Origin: Phyllobacterium phragmitis | Lineage (GTDB): Bacteria > Pseudomonadota > Alphaproteobacteria > Rhizobiales > Rhizobiaceae | NCBI RefSeq assembly: GCF_002980495.1 | Contig: NZ_PVBR01000001.1 | Span: 186,001-250,000 of the forward strand | Length of the DNA stretch: 64,000 nt | Reading direction: 5' to 3' | The notes under the pieces: model-generated | What the model was told of the DNA's origin: nothing | The model's database searches: none | Seen by the model: only the letters and a program-made list of their open reading frames with translations | In this document: positions 8,232-18,756 of the stretch, piece after piece | Layout of the letters: each line of letters opens with the position of its first letter | Position numbering within the stretch: position 1 is the stretch's first letter | Program-made: the position numbers and the translations under genes

Positions 8232-9662
8232 ATGAGTGGTTTGAAATTTGGTACAAGTGGCCTGCGGGGGCTTGTCACCGAGCTTGGCGATGACGTTTGC
8301 AGGGCCTACACGATTGCATTTCTGAAACATTTGCAAAGCCGGCATGCCGTGCCGGCCGACGGCCTTCTGCTTGTCGGCTATGATCTGCGCGCGAGCAGTC
8401 CGCGCATCGCGGCTGCCTGCATCGGTGCGGCCAAGGCTTTTGGCATGCGCGTCGAAAATTGCGGGCCGCTGCCGACGCCGGCTCTGGCCCTGCGCGCCTT
8501 GAGCTTGAAGGTTCCGGCGATCATGGTGACCGGGAGCCATATCCCCGCCGATCGCAATGGCTTGAAATTCTATCGTCCCGACGGCGAAATCGACAAATCC
8601 GACGAGGCGGGAATCCTGGCCTTTCTCGATCTTGAAAAGCCCGCGCCGTCCAAAAGCGGCGATGCTGCCCTGTCGGGCGATGCCTTGCGCCACTATGTCG
8701 AGCGCTGCTCGTCCTTGTTGGCGCCGGGTGCGCTTTCGGGCAAGCGGATCGGCGTCTACCAGCACAGTTCGGTCGCGCGCGACATCATGGTCGACATTCT
8801 GGCGAAAGCCGGCGCGGATGCCATCGGCGTCGGCCATTCCGATAGCTTCGTTCCGGTCGATACCGAGGCGCTTCGCCCCGAGGATATCGCCTTTGCCGAA
8901 AAGACCTGTCGTGAGCTCAAGCTGGACGCGCTCGTTTCAACCGATGGCGATGCCGACAGGCCATTGATATCAGATGAGAACGGCCATTTCCTGCGTGGCG
9001 ACATGGTCGGGCTTTTGACGGCCCGCTTCCTCGATGCCGACGCCGTGGTGACGCCGGTGACATCCAACAGCTCGATCGAACATTGCGGATTTTTCGATTC
9101 CGTCTACCGGACCCGCGTCGGCTCGCCCTATGTCATCGAAGGCATGAACAGGGCAGGCGTCGATGGCCGCCGCTGCATCGTCGGCTTCGAGGCCAATGGC
9201 GGCGTTCTGCTCGGCACCTCGGTCGCCGTCGATAACCAGACGCTCGATGCCTTGCCGACGCGCGACGCCATGTTGCCGATCCTCAGCGTTCTTGGAATGG
9301 CGGCGAAAGAGGGGCTGTCATTGTCGCGGCTCGTCGACGGGCTGCCCGCGCGCTTTACCGGCAGCGGCCGGATAGAGCATGTGGCGGCCGATGAGAGCGC
9401 CGCCTTTCTGAAAAGCCTCGAGGATGCCGAAACCATGAAAGCATTCTTCGCCGATGCCGGGTCGGTTCGAGAAAGCGATCGCATCGATGGCACGCGCGTC
9501 GTGCTGTCGAGCGGCGAGCTCGTGCATTATCGCGCTTCCGGCAATGCGCCTGAATTGCGCTGCTATACGGAGGCCGCTTCCAGGGAGCGTGCCGCCGAAC
9601 TGCTGGCATGGGGGCTGGAGCGCGCAAGACGCGCATTGGGCGACAAGGAGTTCTCTCGATAA
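8232..9662 (+). CDS. manB: Phosphomannomutase
   Basis: This member of the alpha-D-phosphohexomutase superfamily (about 476 residues) interconverts mannose-6-phosphate and mannose-1-phosphate, the first dedicated step to GDP-mannose. The opening KFGTSGLRGLV is the family N-terminal motif. The phosphoserine loop is VTGSHIPADRNG, the metal site is STDGDADRP, and the sugar loop is GFEANGG. ATG 8232 is preferred; GTG 8226 is two codons upstream in frame. No strong ribosome-binding site is seen for either. The stop overlaps the manC start (TAATG), so the two are coupled. Phosphoglucosamine mutase (GlmM) is less likely because of the neighbours. Confidence 0.88.
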   Translation: MSGLKFGTSGLRGLVTELGDDVCRAYTIAFLKHLQSRHAVPADGLLLVGYDLRASSPRIAAACIGAAKAFGMRVENCGPLPTPALALRALSLKVPAIMVTGSHIPADRNGLKFYRPDGEIDKSDEAGILAFLDLEKPAPSKSGDAALSGDALRHYVERCSSLLAPGALSGKRIGVYQHSSVARDIMVDILAKAGADAIGVGHSDSFVPVDTEALRPEDIAFAEKTCRELKLDALVSTDGDADRPLISDENGHFLRGDMVGLLTARFLDADAVVTPVTSNSSIEHCGFFDSVYRTRVGSPYVIEGMNRAGVDGRRCIVGFEANGGVLLGTSVAVDNQTLDALPTRDAMLPILSVLGMAAKEGLSLSRLVDGLPARFTGSGRIEHVAADESAAFLKSLEDAETMKAFFADAGSVRESDRIDGTRVVLSSGELVHYRASGNAPELRCYTEAASRERAAELLAWGLERARRALGDKEFSR

Positions 9663-11077
9663 TGAAGATCGTACCGGTGATCATGAGTGGAGGGGCGGGC
9701 GCCCGTCTGTGGCCCGTTTCGCGGGAAAAGCATCCCAAGCCCTTCATCAGGCTGGCGGATGGAAAGAGCCTTTTGCAGCACGCATATCTGCGTGCCGCGG
9801 CGCTGCCGGATGTCGAGCAGATATTGACGATCACCAATCGTGAACTCTTCTTCAAGACCGAGGACGAATACCGCGAACTGGATGTTCCCGGGCTCGAATG
9901 CACCTATCTGCTGGAGCCGATGGGGCGCGATACGGCGGCCGCGACCGCCATTGCCGCGTTGCATGTGCAGCAGGTCTATGGCGACGATGCGATCATCACT
10001 CTCTTCCCCGCCGATCACATGATCCGCGACCTGGAGGCTTTTCGCGCGGCGGCGATCAAGGCGATCACCCTGGCGCAGGCCGGGCGGCTGGTGACATTCG
10101 GGATCGCACCGGAATATCCGGAAACCGGCTATGGCTATATCGAGGCAAATGGCGAGGATGTCGTCCGCTTCGTTGAAAAGCCCGATCTGGCGCGCGCCAA
10201 GGAATATATCGCATCAGGGCATTTCTACTGGAATTCGGGCATGTTCTGCTTTTCCGCCGGCACCATGGCGAAACTGATGGAAGAGCATTGTCCTGATATT
10301 CTGGAACAGTGCCGCAGGAGCCTTCTTGCCGCGCAGCAGTCGCCGGTGGCAAGCGGCACGCAGGTCGAGCTGGACCGCGATACCTTTGCGCAGGTGCCGA
10401 AAAAATCGATCGATTATGCGGTGCTGGAAAAAGCCGCCAATGTCGCGGTCGTCGGCTGCAATATCGGTTGGAGCGATATCGGTTCGTGGAATGCCCTGGC
10501 CGAGTTGACGGATCCCGATGATCACGGCAACCGGATCAACGGCGATACGGTGCTTTTCGGGGCCGAGAACTGTTATGTCCAAAGCTCCGACCGTCTCGTC
10601 GGCGCGGTGGGCGTGAAGGATCTGATCATCGTCGATTCGGCGGATGCGGTGCTCGTCGCGCACAAGGACCAGGCGCAGAACGTCAAGCAACTCTTCTCGC
10701 AGCTGAAGGACAATGGCCACGAAGCGCACAGCCTGCACAGAACCGTGCACCGGCCCTGGGGCACCTATACGGTTCTCGAGGAGGGTGAGCGGTTCAAGAT
10801 CAAGCGCATCGAGGTCAAGCCGGGGGCAAGCCTCAGCCTTCAGATGCATCATCACCGCTCCGAGCATTGGGTCGTCGTCAGCGGCACGGCGAAAGTGGTG
10901 AATGGCGATCGTGAACTCATCCTGGCAACCAATGAATCCACATATATTCCTTGTGGAAACAAACATCGCCTTGAAAATCCCGGAATCATGCGCCTTGTGA
11001 TGATCGAGGTTCAAAGTGGGGACTATCTGGGTGAAGACGATATCGTGCGTTTCGAGGATGATTACGGACGCAACTGA
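9662..11077 (+). CDS. manC: Mannose-1-phosphate guanylyltransferase / mannose-6-phosphate isomerase
   Basis: This is a bifunctional type II enzyme of 471 residues. The pyrophosphorylase domain opens with VIMSGGAGARLWPVSRE and has the KPF site right after it. The C-terminal cupin isomerase domain carries RPWGTYTVLEEG, QMHHHRSEHWVVVSGTA and the late NKHRLENPG. It makes GDP-mannose for the next enzyme, Gmd. ATG 9662 shares a base with the manB stop. Its position between manB and gmd corresponds to wbpW in the Pseudomonas common-antigen cluster. Confidence 0.93.
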   Translation: MKIVPVIMSGGAGARLWPVSREKHPKPFIRLADGKSLLQHAYLRAAALPDVEQILTITNRELFFKTEDEYRELDVPGLECTYLLEPMGRDTAAATAIAALHVQQVYGDDAIITLFPADHMIRDLEAFRAAAIKAITLAQAGRLVTFGIAPEYPETGYGYIEANGEDVVRFVEKPDLARAKEYIASGHFYWNSGMFCFSAGTMAKLMEEHCPDILEQCRRSLLAAQQSPVASGTQVELDRDTFAQVPKKSIDYAVLEKAANVAVVGCNIGWSDIGSWNALAELTDPDDHGNRINGDTVLFGAENCYVQSSDRLVGAVGVKDLIIVDSADAVLVAHKDQAQNVKQLFSQLKDNGHEAHSLHRTVHRPWGTYTVLEEGERFKIKRIEVKPGASLSLQMHHHRSEHWVVVSGTAKVVNGDRELILATNESTYIPCGNKHRLENPGIMRLVMIEVQSGDYLGEDDIVRFEDDYGRN

Positions 11078-11114
11078 CGGTCATCGCTTGAGCGATGGCG
11101 ACCAATGAATTTGA

Positions 11115-12140
<1,026 letters not shown>

Positions 12141-12176
12141 GCTTCAGCGCCGGAATGTCCGGCAATGGTGTCTTGA

Positions 12177-13175
12177 ATGGTGCTTGAAAACCGCATTCTC
12201 ATAACCGGCGCGAACGGCTTTGTCGGAACCTGGCTGCAGCGCGAGCTGGCAGCAAGGACGCCTGCCGGCGGACTATCCGTCTTTCCCGTCGGGTACGGAA
12301 GCGCGACCGGCCGGCGAATGGATATCACCGATTATCACGAGATAGCCGAGCTCATCCGGGAAACCAGGCCGACCGCGATCATTCATCTGGCGGCGGTGGC
12401 GGCCCCCAACGATGCCCGCAGGGCCTATCGGCGGGCCTGGGATATCAATGTGACGGGCACGCTGAACGTCGCCCAGGCGGTGATGGAGATCGCGCCCCAT
12501 GCCCGCTTCATCTTTGCGGGAAGCTCCGATGCCTATGGAGAATCGTTCATCGAGGCGGGAGGCGAACCCGTTACCGAAAAGGCTGCCCTCAAGCCGCTGA
12601 GCGTCTATGGTGCAACCAAGGCTGCCGCGGATATTCTTGTGGGGCAATTGGCGAGCGAAGGCCTGAAGTCGATCCGTTTCAGGCCGTTCAATCACACGGG
12701 GCCGGGGCAGTCGGACGCTTATGTTGTACCGGCCTTCGCCAGGCAGGTCGCGGAAATCTCCGCGAGCTTGAAATCGCCGCTGCTTGAAGTGGGCAATCTC
12801 CTGGCGCAACGTGATTTCATGGACGTCCGCGACGTGGTTCGCGCCTATGCCGACGCAGCACTTGCCGATGTCCCCGACGCCTTCGGCCGCGCGTTCAATC
12901 TGGCATCCGGCAAACCTCGCCAGATACACGCCATTCTCGATGCTCTGGTCCAGATGTCCGGCCTGAAGATCGATATCCGCGTCGATCCGGAGCGTTTGCG
13001 CGGCAGCGAAGTGGCGGTTGCGACCGGAGATGCCGGCGCTGCCCTCGATGTCTTCGGCTGGAAGCCGGAAATCGCCTTCGAAACCACTTTGGCCGATGTT
13101 CTGGACGATTGGAAGCAACGCGTAGAGGCAGACCAACGCGCTGGAACAAGGCAACGCGCAGGGTCGGCATCATAA
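12177..13175 (+). CDS. rmd: GDP-6-deoxy-D-mannose reductase (GDP-4-keto-6-deoxy-D-mannose reductase)
   Basis: This 332-residue SDR protein has the N-terminal loop ITGANGFVGTWL, the active-site stretch AGSSDAYGE and the YGATKAAAD motif (YxxxK). RPFNHTGPGQSDAYV is typical of Rmd. It reduces the Gmd product to GDP-D-rhamnose. A fucose-synthase (WcaG) or perosamine route is less likely: WcaG has a distinct signature and no perosamine aminotransferase is seen. The pairing with gmd is the strongest clue that the exported polymer contains D-rhamnose. Confidence 0.85.
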   Translation: MVLENRILITGANGFVGTWLQRELAARTPAGGLSVFPVGYGSATGRRMDITDYHEIAELIRETRPTAIIHLAAVAAPNDARRAYRRAWDINVTGTLNVAQAVMEIAPHARFIFAGSSDAYGESFIEAGGEPVTEKAALKPLSVYGATKAAADILVGQLASEGLKSIRFRPFNHTGPGQSDAYVVPAFARQVAEISASLKSPLLEVGNLLAQRDFMDVRDVVRAYADAALADVPDAFGRAFNLASGKPRQIHAILDALVQMSGLKIDIRVDPERLRGSEVAVATGDAGAALDVFGWKPEIAFETTLADVLDDWKQRVEADQRAGTRQRAGSAS

Positions 13176-13205
13176 TAATTCACACGGCAGGAAACGTCTC
13201 GGCCC

Positions 13206-14015
13206 GTGTTTTCACGGAAGGCAATTATTATGCTGCGTAGCATATGGCGCTATCGCCATTTTATCCTGACATCGATCCGCGGCGATCTCCGCGGACGCTT
13301 TGCGCGCTCGCGTCTCGGCGCATTCTGGTTCATCCTGCACCCGCTGGCGCAGGCCCTCATATTTTCGATCGTGCTGGCCGAAGTCATGCAGGCCCGCATG
13401 CCGAATATCGACAGTCAGGCGGCCTATCCGATCTATCTCCTTTCCGGGATGGCGGCGTGGGGCCTGTTCAGCGAGATTTTGAACAGGAGCATCGGGATTT
13501 TCATCGAGCAGGCGTCTGCGATGAAGAAGATCTCGTTTCCAAGGCTCTGTTTGCCGGTTATCATATGGGGCAGCGCGCTCATCAACCATGTGCTGCTTCT
13601 CGCCGCAATTGCGGTCATCTTCCTGTTCTTCGGTCATTATCCGGGTCTGGCATGGTTCTATCTCATCCCCGGAATGCTGCTGATTTCGATCATGGCCTTC
13701 GGGATAGGTGTGTTTTTGGGCGTTCTGAACGTCTTTGCGCGGGACGTGGCGCAGTTCATGACGGTTTTCATGCAGCTCTGGTTCTGGTTCACCCCGATCG
13801 TCTATCTCAAATCGGTGGTCCCTGAAAAATTCCGCTCTCTCATCGGGCTCAATCCGCTGACGCCGCTGGTCAATCTCTACCAGGATGCGCTTCTTCTCAA
13901 CCAGGCGCCGTCCTGGTCCAGCCTGTGGCCGGCGATCGTCGTCAGCGGCGTTGCCGTGACCCTGTCCTTCCTGGTTTTCCGCCGCGCCAGCCCCGAACTC
14001 GTGGATGCGCTTTGA
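13206..14015 (+). CDS. wzm: O-polysaccharide ABC transporter, permease
   Basis: This is a 269-residue ABC-2 type permease with six predicted membrane helices. RSRLGAFWFILHPLAQALIF is the conserved family entry, and FGIGVFLGVLNVFARDVAQF with LWFWFTPIVYL marks the later helices. It forms the channel that moves undecaprenyl-linked polysaccharide across the inner membrane. The start is GTG 13206 or ATG 13230. Its TGA overlaps the ATG of wzt. Confidence 0.93.
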   Translation: MFSRKAIIMLRSIWRYRHFILTSIRGDLRGRFARSRLGAFWFILHPLAQALIFSIVLAEVMQARMPNIDSQAAYPIYLLSGMAAWGLFSEILNRSIGIFIEQASAMKKISFPRLCLPVIIWGSALINHVLLLAAIAVIFLFFGHYPGLAWFYLIPGMLLISIMAFGIGVFLGVLNVFARDVAQFMTVFMQLWFWFTPIVYLKSVVPEKFRSLIGLNPLTPLVNLYQDALLLNQAPSWSSLWPAIVVSGVAVTLSFLVFRRASPELVDAL

Positions 14016-15244
14016 TGTCGGTCATCCTTGACGTCTCCAACATAAGCAAACGCTACGCGGCATACCGCAGCAATCTGCAGCGCTTTGCCAACTGGTTCGG
14101 CGCCTCGATCCAGCCTGAAAGCGAGTTCTGGGCCAACCGCGACATTTCCTTTCAGGTCAGGCAGGGCGAAGCACTGGCGCTGATCGGGCAGAACGGCGCG
14201 GGAAAGAGCACGCTTCTCAAGATCATCACCGGCACCGTCCGCCCGACGAGCGGTTTCGTGACCGTGGCCGGACGCATCAGCGCCATCCTCGAACTGGGGC
14301 TGGGCTTCAATCCCGAATTCACCGGCCGCCAGAACGTCTACCAGGCCGGCGGCCTGATGGGGTTTTCTCAGGCGGAATTGACGGAACTGATGCCAATGAT
14401 CGAGGATTTTGCCGAAATCGGCGCGTTCTTCGATCAGCCGACAAGGGTTTATTCAAGCGGCATGCAGGCACGTCTCGCCTTCGCGCTGGCGACGGCAAAA
14501 CGCCCTGATGTCCTGATTGTCGACGAGGTCCTTTCCGTCGGTGACAGCTATTTCCAGCACAAGAGCTTCGACCGGATCAGGCAGTTCAAACAGGAGGGAA
14601 CGTCGATCATCCTGGTCACGCACAGCCTGGGCGATGTGCGTGCGCTTTGCGACCGCGTGATCCTGCTCGACAAGGGAACCGTCATGAAAGACGGTGCACC
14701 CGACGAGGTGGTGGACTATTATAATGCGATGATCGCCGAGCGCGAAAACGCCAAGATGACCGTCGAGCAGAAGCGCAATCAGAACGGCTGGCTGCACACG
14801 CGATCGGGCACGTATGATGCCTATATCGGCAAAATTGAACTCTTGGATGCTAAATCCCGTTCACAGATAAACACCGCCACTGTTGGCCAGAAATTGATAA
14901 TGCACGTCGAAGTTCACCTTAAAAAGCCGATACCGAAGCTGGTTCTCGGCTTAATGCTGCGTGATCGAAGTGGTCACGTCATCTGGGGCACGAATACGTG
15001 GCATACGCGCCAAATGGTGATGAACGGCAAAAGCAATGAGGCAATCAGCTATGATATTGCGTTTGCATGCAACCTTGGACCGGGCTCCTTCAGCTTTTCG
15101 ACATCACTATCTGCATCCGATACGCACCTGGATCAAAATTATGAATGGCAGGATAATGTGATTGTTTTCGATGTTGTAAATACGAGCTTGCCGACTTTCA
15201 TCGGAACGACATTTTTGGGCGCGGAGTTTCAGATTACACGATGA
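14015..15244 (+). CDS. wzt: O-polysaccharide ABC transporter, ATP-binding protein with C-terminal carbohydrate-binding domain
   Basis: The 409-residue product has an ATPase half (about residues 1-245) with Walker A GQNGAGKSTLLK, signature YSSGMQARLAFALA and Walker B VLIVDEVLSVGD. It then has a separate C-terminal domain (about 290-409) rich in beta strand. In E. coli O8/O9a Wzt, this domain binds the modified non-reducing end of the finished chain. ATG 14015 overlaps the wzm stop (TGATG), and the gene end overlaps the next start (ATGA). Base composition falls visibly from about 14,800, just where the C-terminal domain begins, and stays low through the following gene. Confidence 0.94.
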   Translation: MSVILDVSNISKRYAAYRSNLQRFANWFGASIQPESEFWANRDISFQVRQGEALALIGQNGAGKSTLLKIITGTVRPTSGFVTVAGRISAILELGLGFNPEFTGRQNVYQAGGLMGFSQAELTELMPMIEDFAEIGAFFDQPTRVYSSGMQARLAFALATAKRPDVLIVDEVLSVGDSYFQHKSFDRIRQFKQEGTSIILVTHSLGDVRALCDRVILLDKGTVMKDGAPDEVVDYYNAMIAERENAKMTVEQKRNQNGWLHTRSGTYDAYIGKIELLDAKSRSQINTATVGQKLIMHVEVHLKKPIPKLVLGLMLRDRSGHVIWGTNTWHTRQMVMNGKSNEAISYDIAFACNLGPGSFSFSTSLSASDTHLDQNYEWQDNVIVFDVVNTSLPTFIGTTFLGAEFQITR

Positions 15245-18200
15245 GTGGCAAAAGGACGTCTTTTGATAAGCAATATCGAGCATTTGAAGACCGCTTTCGC
15301 GGTTCCAGAGAAAGCGTACGCCACCGCTTGTCTGTTTATCTTCCGCTATTGGAGACACTCGAGCGCAGTCACCCAAACGCCCGAAAGGCGCTAGATCTCG
15401 GTTCCGGTCGTGGGGAGTGGCTCGGGCTCATCATGGAGAAGGGCTGGGAAGGAATCGGCGTTGATCCAAGCGCCGGTATGGCAAATTCTGCTCTTGAAGC
15501 TGGCATTCAAACAGTTGCGGAAGATGCGTTGACATTTCTAAAAAAGCAGGACGACCAATCATTTGGTTTGGTGACGGCTTTTCATATCGTGGAGCATTTG
15601 GAGACAGTCTATCTTCTAGACGTCATTAACGAAATTCAGCGTGTTCTGATTCCAGGTGGAGTCTTGATAATTGAAACGCCGAATCCTGAAAATCTAACGG
15701 TTGGAACCTGGTCTTTTTATATGGATCCAACCCATGTTAAGCCTATCCCGCCGCTTTTGTTACAGTTTCATGTTCAAACATCGGGAATAGAGAATGCGCA
15801 TGTAATACGATTAAACCATGATGCTTCCGTAGATAATATGCGGCCGTTGGAAACGGTCATATATACATTGTTCAATGTAGGAATGGATTATGCTCTGCTG
15901 GGGCAAAAGAATCTGGAAGTGGAAAATATAAGTAGTGGGGGTCTGGAGAGATTTGTTGCTCTAAATGCACAGCATAGTCCGGCGGATTTGGAATATTTAA
16001 TCGGTCAAATTCGTCTTTTTGAATCGGAGATAGATGATATCGTCCAATTGCGGGTTGGCGAAAAGGCACATTTGGCGGTAAGAGAAACTAATGATAGATT
16101 GGATGCATTAAGCAATGAATTAAACCACACAAAAAGAATTCTTGAATCTATATATAATAGCAAATCATGGAAGATATCTAAAGTTTTACAGAATATTTAC
16201 CGATCTATTCCTTTTGTAGATAATGTTAACGGGCTATCTCACGCATTAATAAATAGATCTCATTCGGTTTTCGGGAATTTTTCACCTGCAAGGCGTCTTG
16301 CATCGGCTATATTGACGCCATTCCCACGTTTAAAATTCCGAATTATCAATTCGATACACAAAACTAACGGAGGTCCACTTGATATATATACCAATAAAAG
16401 AGGTGGATTTCACTACAAATCCTACGGCCATGAGGATTATAAAGTATTAAATCGGAATTTTTCTGAGACGGATGTTACTATATTGGGTCATTTTAGTGGG
16501 TCATATAGTCTGTCTTATATAAATAGATGCTTAGCATTGGCGCTGGCTGAGATTTCTGGAATGAACGTGCGTATCATACCGCATCACGGAAAGCCGGAAA
16601 ACTCCATTATCGCACCATCCGACTCATCGACTAAAAGATTGAAAACCTTGATGGAGGCGAACGATCGCCAGCGTGTAGAGAAAATCAGTATAATCCATCA
16701 TTATCCCGTTTTGGATCGTGACGTTACCGCGGGCAATCAGTTTATTCTCTTCTTTTGGGAAGAGTCTTTTATTCCAAATGATATTATGTCCAAGCTGGAG
16801 AAATATGATATTATTATAGCTCCATCCAGATTTGTCCGCAAAGTTTTAGAGGATAACGGCTGTCGCACGCCAGTTATTGTATTGCCTGTCCCGTTAGGCG
16901 AGGTTTATCCTTCGGACGTTAAAGTACCTAAGGAAAAATGTAAGAAAATTACGCTTTTACATGTATCATCTTGTTTCCCGCGGAAGGGCGTAGACGTTCT
17001 TTTGTGTGGATTTAATGAGTTGGCAAGGGATGACGAAGACATACAGTTGGTTATAAAGACATTTTACAATATACATAATGATATATTCAGCGTTATTGAT
17101 AGATATGTAGATAAGGATATTAGAAGTAGAATAAATGTCGTATTTGATGAATATTCAACTGATGAAATGAAAGAACTTTATGACAGCTGCGATGCCGTCG
17201 TTCTGCCGTCGCGGGGTGAGGGGCTTAATCTGCCGGCTATCGAGGCTGGCATACGAAAGATTCCTGTGATCGCCACGAGCTATGGAGGGCAATTGGATTT
17301 CCTCAACGATGCGAACAGTTGGCTCATTCCATATTCTTATGGTGAGGCCCAATCGCATTTTTCCAGCGCTTATTCCTATTGGGCTCAACCGGATCTGGAA
17401 AGTTTTGTTGCTATCGTTCGTGAGGTCGTAGGGAGCATCAGGCGTGACGGTGAAGACCTCAACCGAAAAGCTGATGCGCTGTTCGACACTATAAACAGAA
17501 CATACCTGTCAGGAGATTCGGCTGTTCGATTTATTTCATCTCTCGATGCCGCTTCCGGATATGAAAAGGAGCTTTCCGAGGGTGGTGTAACATTCGTTTC
17601 GACGTGGGCGGAAGCATGTGGAATTTCTGAATACACCGCAAAATTAGCCCGTGAGCTGAGAGGGCAGCATATAAACATAAATATACTTTCACCCACTTAC
17701 GAAGTCGGCGATGACGTTAATTCTAATTATAAAAAGGTGAACGGCTTTGATGTTCTAAAGGGCTGGAAGAAGAATGTTGCTATGCGGCCATTTTCCTCCT
17801 CTCATATGAAATTTATGAAGGAGATTGTTTGGTTTCAACACCATTTTTCCTGGTATGAACTTGATGATGCATTCCTTAGAAATATCGAGCTTATAAAGAG
17901 TAGCGGGAGAATAGTTATTATAACCCTGCATACGACTGATGTTGTCGCCCGTTTTAGAGGGGAACGGATAGAATCATTAGTGAGATCTCTTGAGTTATTC
18001 GATCGCATTATTGTTCATAATATAAATGATCTGAACAATCTTGGTTTTGCTGGAGTTACGGATAATGTTACATTGATTCAGCAAGGGGTTTCTGAATCAT
18101 ATATAGATAAGGTTTCAGAGGAATTTAGTTATATCATTGGGTCATTTGGATTTTTGCTTCCTCACAAGAACGTATTAGCGATTATCGACGCATTTTCGGA

Positions 18201-18756
18201 GTTTATTGATAATACTGGTGATGGAGATAAGTACCGTCTGCGTCTTATGAATGCAGTACGCGGAGATGAGATTTCAAGAATGGAATACAAAGAGTGTCTT
18301 AGGAGTATTGAGAAGAAGAATATTGGCAGGCAAGTTGAATTCATTACGGAGTTTCTTTCGGAAGAAGAAGTTAAGTCATCTCTATCCGAATGCGATATTG
18401 TGATTCTTCCTTATTTGGAGAATATGGAATCATCGAGTGCGGCTGTTAGAACTTCGTTGGAAGCATGTCCTTTTGTGGCTACGTCTCCCGCGCGGCTTTT
18501 TGAAGAGGTGCGAGATATAACGATACCGCTCGGGAGCTTCGCAGCCGATGCCGTAAAACGTGTTCTCTTTGATTTCTATGTTAACCGCGATGAGGCGCAT
18601 CTTCGGGACGTTTCTCACCGGCGTCGTCAATGGATATCCGATAACAGCTGGAGAGCCATCGCAAAAAGGGTCGGCGGTCTCATTACGGCGTTGCGGCATA
18701 AAAGAGCTCTGTCTGATCATTTGAGAACGAATGAAAATCGGCATCGACGCTCGTAA
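15241..18756 (+). CDS. Trimodular methyltransferase - GT4 glycosyltransferase - GT4 glycosyltransferase
   Basis: This 1171-residue protein joins three enzymes. Residues 1-240 form a class I SAM methyltransferase: ALDLGSGRGEWLG (50-62) binds SAM and VTAFHIVEHL (111-120) is the acidic/His motif. Residues about 245-320 are polar and helical and may be coiled coil. Residues 410-770 form a GT4 domain with VSSCFPRKGVDVLL and the ExxxxxxxE-like SRGEGLNLPAIEAG. Residues 783-1160 form a second GT4-like domain with STWAEACGISEYTAKLA and LPYLENMESSSAAVRTSLEA. It starts inside the wzt stop (ATGA) and overlaps the next gene by 26 bases. Codon use is AT-rich against its neighbours, so it was probably acquired. 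Chain termination by methylation plus rhamnosyl transfer is inferred. Confidence 0.85.
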   Translation: MSGKRTSFDKQYRAFEDRFRGSRESVRHRLSVYLPLLETLERSHPNARKALDLGSGRGEWLGLIMEKGWEGIGVDPSAGMANSALEAGIQTVAEDALTFLKKQDDQSFGLVTAFHIVEHLETVYLLDVINEIQRVLIPGGVLIIETPNPENLTVGTWSFYMDPTHVKPIPPLLLQFHVQTSGIENAHVIRLNHDASVDNMRPLETVIYTLFNVGMDYALLGQKNLEVENISSGGLERFVALNAQHSPADLEYLIGQIRLFESEIDDIVQLRVGEKAHLAVRETNDRLDALSNELNHTKRILESIYNSKSWKISKVLQNIYRSIPFVDNVNGLSHALINRSHSVFGNFSPARRLASAILTPFPRLKFRIINSIHKTNGGPLDIYTNKRGGFHYKSYGHEDYKVLNRNFSETDVTILGHFSGSYSLSYINRCLALALAEISGMNVRIIPHHGKPENSIIAPSDSSTKRLKTLMEANDRQRVEKISIIHHYPVLDRDVTAGNQFILFFWEESFIPNDIMSKLEKYDIIIAPSRFVRKVLEDNGCRTPVIVLPVPLGEVYPSDVKVPKEKCKKITLLHVSSCFPRKGVDVLLCGFNELARDDEDIQLVIKTFYNIHNDIFSVIDRYVDKDIRSRINVVFDEYSTDEMKELYDSCDAVVLPSRGEGLNLPAIEAGIRKIPVIATSYGGQLDFLNDANSWLIPYSYGEAQSHFSSAYSYWAQPDLESFVAIVREVVGSIRRDGEDLNRKADALFDTINRTYLSGDSAVRFISSLDAASGYEKELSEGGVTFVSTWAEACGISEYTAKLARELRGQHININILSPTYEVGDDVNSNYKKVNGFDVLKGWKKNVAMRPFSSSHMKFMKEIVWFQHHFSWYELDDAFLRNIELIKSSGRIVIITLHTTDVVARFRGERIESLVRSLELFDRIIVHNINDLNNLGFAGVTDNVTLIQQGVSESYIDKVSEEFSYIIGSFGFLLPHKNVLAIIDAFSEFIDNTGDGDKYRLRLMNAVRGDEISRMEYKECLRSIEKKNIGRQVEFITEFLSEEEVKSSLSECDIVILPYLENMESSSAAVRTSLEACPFVATSPARLFEEVRDITIPLGSFAADAVKRVLFDFYVNRDEAHLRDVSHRRRQWISDNSWRAIAKRVGGLITALRHKRALSDHLRTNENRHRRS

